Assembly (NCBI RefSeq): GCF_030867095.1
Contig: NC_081828.1
Coordinates: 216,039,978-216,103,977, forward strand
Direction: 5' to 3'
Origin: Alligator mississippiensis
Taxonomy: Eukaryota > Chordata > Crocodylia > Alligatoridae
Length of the DNA stretch: 64,000 nt
Every line of letters begins with the position of its first letter. Position 1 is the stretch's first letter. Positions 56,925 to 64,000 of the stretch are shown here, in pieces. Both the position numbers and the translations under genes were made by a program. The notes beneath the pieces are model-generated. The model worked only from the letters and a program-made list of their open reading frames with translations. It was not told where the DNA came from and did no database searches.

Positions 56925-57010
56925 TCTATCCACCTACCTTTGTACATACCTACCTACATATTTACCTATCTGTCGGTCTGTCTCTATCACCAGGCCCCCC
57001 CTCTATCTGT
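56925..57010. repeat. Satellite-like tetranucleotide patch
   Basis: CATCTATCCACCTACC, ACATACCTACCTAC and CCCCTCTATCTGTCTTAC share the vocabulary of the 55105-56120 array. Confidence 0.75.
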
Positions 57011-57076
57011 CTTACATCATTTATATGTGATGCTTTAATGCACATTAGCCTAAGTGAATAGGCATTAAAGGCATGG

Positions 57077-57311
57077 GTCTACACGTGCCCACCTTTAATG
57101 CACATTAAAATGGTGAATTCAGCCTATTTGCGCCTAAATTTGAGACCTGCAAATTTGATACCTACAGGACTAACTTTAGCCCCAAGTCAGTCCACACACA
57201 GCATTAATGCGCTTTAATGCCTGCATGTGTAGACACGTGCAACCCACGTAATGCGCATTAAGCTAATGCACGTTAAATTTAGGTGCGCTTAAATGCATGT
57301 GTAAACATGTC
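57077..57311. mobile_element. MITE, GTCTACACGTGCCC ends
   Basis: GTCTACACGTGCCC at the left pairs with ATGCATGTGTAAACATGTC at the right; CATGG flanks both sides (57072-57076, 57312-57316). Right part aligns with 24440-24587. Confidence 0.65.
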
Positions 57312-57316
57312 CATGG

Positions 57317-57675
57317 AGACCTATATCAGTGGAAGGCACTATACCCCAGGGTAAAGGTACCCCCTCAACTACATGACCCTATACAGGTGGTATCTCCCCA
57401 GCTCTAGCCAGCTTCATCCTGGTATGAAGGAAGGTGACATAATAAGGTATCAAGGCAGATGTATGCATCCCTTTTCTGCCATGCAAACGAGCTGTTATTG
57501 GCTCCCGTGTCCTATGAGCAGTGATCATTGTAGTAGGCTACCTCAGGATAGTGGTTGTACGCCTGCTCCAGAAACGGGTGTAGTTCGGGTTGGTGTATAA
57601 AACCAATGTGATAGCGTGCTGTATTTCTGCGTCCTTATGAACTGTGGTGATGGGTTCTTGAGGAAACACTTGTGT
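57317..57675. other. Intron, no gene or recognised repeat
   Basis: Nothing assignable. Confidence 0.35.
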
Positions 57676-58005
57676 TGACTGCAGCAGGGTTGAATAGCAG
57701 CCTTCACCTCCCTGCAGGGGCTGCAAAGAGGATGGAGCTGGGCTGTCCTCAGTGGGGGCAGATGACAGGACAAGGAGCAATGGGCTCAAGCTGCAGCAAA
57801 GGAAGTTGAGCTTGGATATTAGGAAAAACTTTCTCATTAGGAGGGTAGTAAAGCACGGGAACAGGCTATCCAGACAACTGGTGTAGTTAAGACCCAAGTA
57901 GTCAAAGTCTTGGCTGGGAGATGTAGATGGGGATGATCCTGCCTAGAGCAGTGGGCTGGACTAGCTGTGACCTCCTGAGGTCCCTTCCAAGCCTCATTTT
58001 CTATG
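57676..58005 (+). repeat. CR1 3' part
   Basis: AGCAGCCTTCACCTCCCTGC, GGAGCTGGGCTGTCCTCAGT, GGAGCAATGGGCTCAAGCTG and CTTTCTCATTAGGAGGGTAG, to TTTTCTATGAT. A short internal deletion removes the part after the WNRL-type motif (near 57880). Confidence 0.92.
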
Positions 58006-59538
58006 ATAGGCAGATATCCCAGGAATAACCACATTAGGCTTTTACTCTCAGTCCCTTGTGATGGCACTGGCTGGTAGGGTGTATAGACGGGACTGGATCC
58101 ACAGCTCTGCTGACACTGATGTAGCGTCTGGACTCCATGTGGCAAGTGCTAGGTGAGGCTCTCTGCCTTGTATGATGGAGGAAGTCAGCCCAGTGGGCGC
58201 GTGATGGCTCCTTCTGACCTGCACGTCTGTGGAAAGGCTTTTATGGACTATGAGATGCTGATCAGGTGAGGCAGGGGCATGAAGGAAGACTTTTCCAGTG
58301 GTCAGGGTGCGAGGGTACGCCTTGGAAGACCTCAGCTCAGTCCTCTGCTTTGCTACAGTCTTCCTGTGGGACCTTGTCGCTTAACCCATTCTATGCGTCC
58401 ATTCTCCCTCTGTCACAATAGAGGCCAGACTAGTTCCCTACTTCGCACATGTGTCGTGGGCAGACGTACTAAGGACCGGGAGACTCGGGGGTCATAACAG
58501 TGCTGGCAAGACAGAGAGAGAGAGACATCGTCTGCCTGCCACAAGAACAGCCATTCAGTCCAAGCAGCCCCCAGCTTGCCTCTATCCGTCACCCCGTATA
58601 ATAAATAGACACAAAGTCACCGCCACAGAAATGTTGTCTCCTGCTTTCACGAGGGGGGTCTCGGGGCTTTGTCTGGGCATCTCTCTGACAGCGGGACATT
58701 ATTTATCCGGTGACGGGATTCTGATGTGTTGACGAGAGTCTCTTCGAGGCATATTTAGGGACTCTGTAAAACATTTATGATGGGGGATTGATCCGCTCAC
58801 GGAGGCTTGTAATGGAAACACGGCGTAAGTGGGGAAGGGGGTGGGGGAGGGAAGGAGAGTTTAAAAGGCAGCTCATCGATCGGGGAGATCGTTAGGGTTG
58901 CTAAATTAAATCTGCCGTCAACGTCTCCATGAAATGTTTTCTTGTAAACAGGGAAATTATCGCACGCGGGTTGGTGGCACAGCAAACTTAACGGTGCAAG
59001 CCCAGCCTGGCCCAAAGGACGGACTCGCTCTGCAGCTGGTAGGTCGTGAAATCAGAAGTACGTGTTATAGTAGCGCCCGGGTGATGGAGCTGGGACCTTA
59101 AGACCGGCAGCTTTGTACACCGGGCACGAGGGGTAGGTACCTTTTGCAGGTGAGAGCCAGAGAGGACCAAGGGGATGCTCCAGGCTTGACTCATCCAAGA
59201 GTGGTCCTTGGTTACTGTTATGGTATGAAATACCATATTTCTTCACATTCGAAGTTAAAAAAGATGGGCACTTGGTTTGTGTTAGGCAGAACAAAGGGAA
59301 AAAAAGATCTTTCCCTGTAGTGAGCCACTCAGCTAAGGAGCTCAGCCTTCAACCTAAAGATTGCATGCAGACTTACTTTGGTTTTTGCCCGGCAAAACTT
59401 AACTGGCAGAAACAGGGTTTTACCGTATTTCCTTGCTTATAATTCACAGCCCGGTTTCCAGCAGCCAACCAGGCAGAGACCGCTGTATGTTGTATGAGAA
59501 ATATGCCAACTTTAGCCCTTCGGTGTTCCTCTCTCTTT
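58006..59538. other. Intron, repeat-free; possible conserved noncoding DNA
   Basis: 58620-59050 is complex, CG-containing and repeat-free, with homeobox-like AT words (AAATTAAATC, ATTTATGATG). I cannot measure conservation. Confidence 0.3.
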
Positions 59539-59650
59539 CATAGCATCATAGAAAATGAGGGTGGGAGGGAGCTCGGGAGGTCACATCTAGTGCAACCCCC
59601 TGCTCCAAGCAGGACCAGCCCCAGCTACATCATCCCAGCCAAGGCTTTGA
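59539..59650 (-). repeat. CR1 3' end
   Basis: CATAGCATCATAGAAAATGA, CTGCTCCAAGCAGGACCAGC and ACATCATCCCAGCCAAGG; truncated at GGCTTTG. Confidence 0.92.
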
Positions 59651-61185
59651 GATCCAGGAGGTCTGAGTGCACTACCCTGCTCTGCTAAAGACCCCCTTAT
59701 TCTCTCTCTGTGCCCCAGGTTCCCTTCCTGCAAGACAGGACTGATAACATCCCCCTTGGCTGTGGACAAGCAAGATGTTTAAGTGCATTAAAAGGGGAGG
59801 GGGAAGCAGGTAGGAGCCATTAGGACACAGCTGTAACATCTGCAGTAATACAAGGGGGATAAATTGCTTTAGCCAGAAACCTGAATGAAACGGGTTAAGG
59901 TTGCTGCGGTTTTGCTACACTTCCCTTGCTACGGGGGCACGGAGATGTAGCTCCTAAGAGCTTTTATCGACATCGCTCGCTCTCGATGCAATTGTTATGC
60001 CTGTCTGCGCTCTTCACCTGGCAGGGACCCGATTCAGGAAAGCATTTCGGCAGAGGCCGATATTAAGCTCTTGGTATCACTGCAATCCATGTGCATTGCC
60101 ATGAACCCACCATAAACCCTGCCAAAGAAACCTCAAAGTAGTCAAATGGCTGAGTGAACGTGTTGTCCCGCTAAGGCCCCAGTTGCATCTTAAAATGGGC
60201 CTCTCCAATAAAGGCTTTAGCCCATGTTGCCCAGCTGTAAGAGTGGTGTCAATAGCTCTTAGGTGCCTCTTGCAGCATCTTATAGGTTCAGATCTTGCAC
60301 CTGAGACTCCTAAAGAAAGAACCAGGAGTCGGGGGAACCCCTGAGGCATCCTATCAGGAGCGGACAGTGCCAGGTCCCTGGAGTAGTGTAGACAGACCCT
60401 GCATCCGTATTCTTGTTTGACTCCTAGGGAAACAGGCCTCTAGACATCAGTGCCTGGGCTCACGACACGCTCACCCAGTTTGGGCTTCACTCTAGTAGTC
60501 TGTCACTCCCAGTATGGAGCCAGATAGGCAGGAACCAGTGTCACCCTCATGGTTTCACTGGAGCACCCGCAGTTTGCATTAGCTTGGGATTTAGCACCCC
60601 AATTCTAGCAGCACTGACCACAGCCCCTAGGTCTGACTTCCCTTGTGCATTGCCCAGGCAAACTCCCATGGAAGTCAAGGAGGAAAGGCCTCAGGCCCTG
60701 GCCCCTGGGGCTACAACAGTGCCCCGTATCACAATGGGCACGTTGTTGCCTTCAGACCCAGCAGCAGAAGGGGACATTGCAAGGCTGTAAATCACTTTTA
60801 AGGCCTCTGTGCTTCGCCTCCTGCGATGGAGAGGCTTAGGTTTCCCTCTCCCTCGCTCAGGAATGATGGCAATCTTGGGGCAGGGGCGGGGGCGGGCTCT
60901 GGAAATAGTCACTGGGGGCATCCCCCGGCGCATACCTCTGAAACCTGACCCCGAAAGGAAAGTTTATGTGGTTCAACTGACTTAAAACCTTCAGGACCTG
61001 GCTGCCTCGGTGCCAGAACAAACAGCTGCACGGAGAATTCCAGGGCCATTTGTGGTGGCCGTCCACGCTAGCAAAGCCTCCTATTGACTCGGAGAGGGAG
61101 CGTGAAGCACGCGCCCTGGCTCCGTCCCCGGCAGGATCACAGGCTGCATGGCAGGGAGCGCTCACAGAGAGACACAGGCTTGCAC
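59651..61185. other. Intron, no gene or recognised repeat
   Basis: Nothing assignable. Confidence 0.4.
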
Positions 61186-61189
61186 GGGC

Positions 61190-62095
61190 TCTCAGAGGGC
61201 GCACGCACATACATGCACACACAGCAAGCATGTGCACACTAGGTAAGCACGCACAGACGGGTATGCAAGTTAACATACATGCATGCATGCTCGAGCAGGC
61301 TTGCACAGACAAGCATACATACACAAGATGCTTGCACAGATTGGTGTGTATGCTCACCCACACACAAGCACATGTGTGCCCTCGTGCATGCAGGCATGTG
61401 TGTTCGAAGCAGCCACACACTTGTGCGTGCTTGCAGATGTGGGTATGCACACCCACATGTGCTTGTATGGACAAGCAAGGCACTTATACAGGCAAACTTA
61501 CACACTCACATGTGAACATGCACACTCACAGGCATGCGTGCAGGCATGTGGGCTCACCTGTACTCAGATAGCCACGTGCATACTCCATGTTCACGTAGGC
61601 AGAGATGCCCACTCATGCATGAAAAGGTATGTGCTTGCAAAGTGCTTGCATGGGGAGGCCTGCACACTTACACATGCTAGCACACATAAGCATGCATGTA
61701 TCCAGGCAGGCACATGCAGTTCTGCACAAACACCTCTGCACACACATCCAGGCATGCTTACATGTGCTCATATTCACTGGCACATACCTATTAGGCTTTC
61801 ACAAGGAGGCTTGCGCTCATGCACACACATGCACATGCACACACATACATGAAGGCATGTGTGCTCACCCAAAGACTTTTGGGTGCTGTCAAGGACAAGC
61901 TGGCATGCAAGCACACACCTGCACACACATGTGCAAACTCACGCATGCTCATGCACCAGCCCCACCAGACTGCACACTTATCCAGATGCGCAGCAAAAGG
62001 ACCGCACTTTCACGGAGAGGCAGCTTGGACTCAGGGACATGCATATGCTCAGCCAGGTATATGCACTCATAAGCCTGCACACGCATGTTCTGAGC
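61190..62095. repeat. CA/TG-rich cryptic simple repeat, ~0.9 kb
   Basis: Alternating purine-pyrimidine words (GCACAC, GCATGC, ACATGT, TGTGTA) dominate without a fixed period. All frames on both strands become His/Thr/Cys/Met-rich and open, giving spurious frames of 147-208 codons. Confidence 0.9.
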
Positions 62096-64000
62096 CCCAC
62101 ATGTTAAGAAAAGGACTAGCAGATCTTCAAGAGGGAGGTGCTTGAAAAGGGCCCCACAGTGCTGTAAAAGCTACCACCCTACTGAGGTGAGTGGGCTAAA
62201 CCTATTATTTCAGGCTCTCTGCAGACTCAGGCAGGAGGAACTATATCAGTTGGTCAGGGGAGCAAAGCAGGGGGTCATGTTCTCTAGCTTTTCTTCATCA
62301 CTCTGTGGGCAAGAAGGGGGACTTTGCCCCTGAAAAAATGCAGGTGGAGACACTGGTATCCTCACATGACTCCAGGACTTGCAGGCTTCAGGCACAGACT
62401 CAGCGTGCATGCTTTAATCAGGATTTCATCCCAGCTATGCTGAATCAGGGCTGATCCCACCTCCCAGACAAAGCGTAGGCATGGGGGAGGCTGGCCACCC
62501 AGGCCCAGATGCCTGCACAGCAGGGGTCAAGATGCTCTGCGAGAGCCCTGCTGTTGCCTGGGATCGGTTTCCAAATGCCAGGACAGCCTTGGCGCACCGA
62601 GGCCTGTGTACGTCTCAGGAGGAGGCAGGAGCAGCCCCAGCTGTTTGTTTATAGCTCGGTATCAGGAGCGAACGCCCGAGTTTATCTGCAAGTTGCAGTG
62701 AGCTGTGTCTATAAACAGCCCTGCAAGCTTAAAAGCATTCCTGCTGCGTTAGGCCATGCCATGGGCTTCCTAGCACGGCGGACCCGAGACGGTGCTCTCA
62801 GCCTTGCCTTTCTTCCTTGCGGGGGAATAAGAGGAGCGTGTCCCCAGCCCCGTGGCGAGGGGGCATGGGCTGAGCGCTGTTCCCTGGGGTTTGCCCGGTT
62901 GCAAACTTGGAGAGGGATTAAAATGCCCCATGGGAATGCAGAAGAAAGGCCTGGGAGTTGTCTCCATCCATTTACAAAGAAAGCAAAACCCTGCTGGGAT
63001 GCAGAAAAAACGCCTTCTGCTTTAACTCTTCACTCACCTCTCCTCTCCAGCTGCCTTTGGCTCCTTCAGGGGACTGGGTTCCCCCCCAGAGCAGGTTGGC
63101 AAGGATTATGGGGGCGGTTTCTGAAGCACAGGGAAGGCCAGGGCAGGACGGGTGGTTGACTGGGGGGTCCTGATGCGCTTGCCGGTACTTAGGGGTTTCT
63201 AGCCAGAGTGCCTTGCTCTTCCACGCAGATTGGTGAGCACATTTAAGGTTTTGAAAGAATATCCCCCCTAAATCAGACTAGCACAGGGTGGTGGAGGGCT
63301 TGCCTTCTTCTCTAGCATGGGGCATGGTCCCCTTCCTAGGATGCTCTGAGTATCGAGGAACCAAGTATTTCCCAGGTATTGCAGTGCCCGCATCCCCCCT
63401 GCTTTCGCCTGTCACGAGTTGTAGGGTGTTTGCACTCTCTGCTGTGATGGGACTGGCCTTCCATGCAGCCTTTTCAATCCATGATACACTTGGTGAATAG
63501 CAGAGGTGACCGGGAACTGCAATCATCAACCAGGGCCCTATTGTCCCGGGTTCTGCGCGGGAGGAGCTGTACCGTGGGCTGCTGTGTCCATCCAAGCAGG
63601 GGCTAGATGTGGTGCACCTGCCACGGTTTGGTTCTCCGCTCTGGTGTGTTTTGTCTCCTGGTTTAGAAAGGCAGGATGGTCCTTTGGTCTGGGGGGTAGC
63701 CCAGCACACATTAGCCCTGGGTTCAGTTCCTCCCTCTTCCACATGTGTGCCCTTGGGTGGGATCATCTGGGCTTGTCCACGTTAGAGTGGTTGCGTATTC
63801 CAGATGTGACGGTGTCATGAAGATGGTCCAGGTCAGCCTTTTGTGATGGCTTTGGTCTACGGTAACTGGGGATGACCCTAAAGTTACTGGTGTACTTCTG
63901 GGCTTGGAGTGGGATGTACCTGAGCATGGCCCCGCCAGGATAAATGTGATGCCAGGGGATAGACATGCCCTAAGATGTTCTCTGTGTGCCTCAGTTGTTC
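62096..64000. other. Intron to window end, no gene or recognised repeat
   Basis: GC-moderate; the 216-codon frame at 62509 has no recognisable motif. No PTH1R exon found. Confidence 0.4.

Larger units (their letters stand above)
35496..64000 (+). other. PTH1R: PTH1R intron after the signal exon (runs past window end)
   Basis: Begins at the GTAAGT donor of the signal exon. The next exon should encode the start of the extracellular domain (in mammals Val-Asp-Ala-Asp-Asp followed by a Lys-Glu-Glu-Gln motif). I saw no such reading frame up to 64000, so this intron is at least 28.5 kb. A long first coding intron is usual for vertebrate PTH1R. It is interrupted by the repeats listed separately. 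Open frames of 100-390 residues inside it are low-complexity or non-conserved and are not called. Confidence 0.7.

Noticed and set aside
60857-62072. Cys/His-rich frames of 147-208 codons on both strands
   Set aside because: By-product of the CA/TG-rich tract; composition rather than zinc-finger spacing.
62509-63159. 216-codon plus-strand frame
   Set aside because: No domain recognised, and it does not resemble any PTH1R exon.

Overview
The window looks like a crocodilian (alligator-like) nuclear genome. It is dominated by CR1 LINE fragments with the sauropsid CR1 3' tail, old MIR SINEs, hAT-type DNA elements with 8-bp target duplications, and a SINE whose head derives from U2 snRNA, a SINE type known from crocodilians. 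There is no bacterial or viral gene organisation.

Only one host gene could be recognised: the signal-peptide exon of PTH1R (parathyroid hormone/PTHrP receptor 1) on the + strand, coding 35421-35495, with a consensus GTAAGT donor. The 25 codons match the length of the mammalian signal exon, and the Leu-Cys-Cys / Val-Leu-Ser-Ser / Tyr-Ala-Leu pattern is shared. No later PTH1R exon is visible, so the first coding intron appears to fill 35496-64000 and to run on. Upstream, 32.4-35.4 kb holds a CpG-rich stretch, a CCAAT/TATA pair, long purine/pyrimidine tracts and a possible 5' noncoding exon, which together look like its promoter region.

Layout: 1-32 kb is intergenic and repeat-rich. It holds a 2.3-kb CR1 with a nearly whole reverse transcriptase frame (12.1-14.4 kb), a 15-copy 44-bp minisatellite (10.3-10.9 kb), an inverted duplication (16.1-17.4 versus 20.2-20.9 kb), nested transposon insertions (3.4-4.5 kb, 24-24.7 kb), the double U2-headed SINE (26.3 kb), a hAT with an internal palindrome (28.0-28.5 kb) and a fossil LTR candidate (29.2-29.9 kb). 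32.4-35.5 kb is the PTH1R 5' region. 35.5-64 kb is intron, with hAT copies, a foldback element, a 40-bp minisatellite, a 1-kb higher-order tetranucleotide array and a 0.9-kb CA/TG-rich tract.

No new multi-gene system was found. The most informative observations are structural: a paralogous pre-integration site that exactly dates and bounds one insertion, snRNA-derived SINE heads in tandem, several near-perfect palindromes, and the inverted duplication. All identifications rest on reading the sequence and remembered families; no searches were run.
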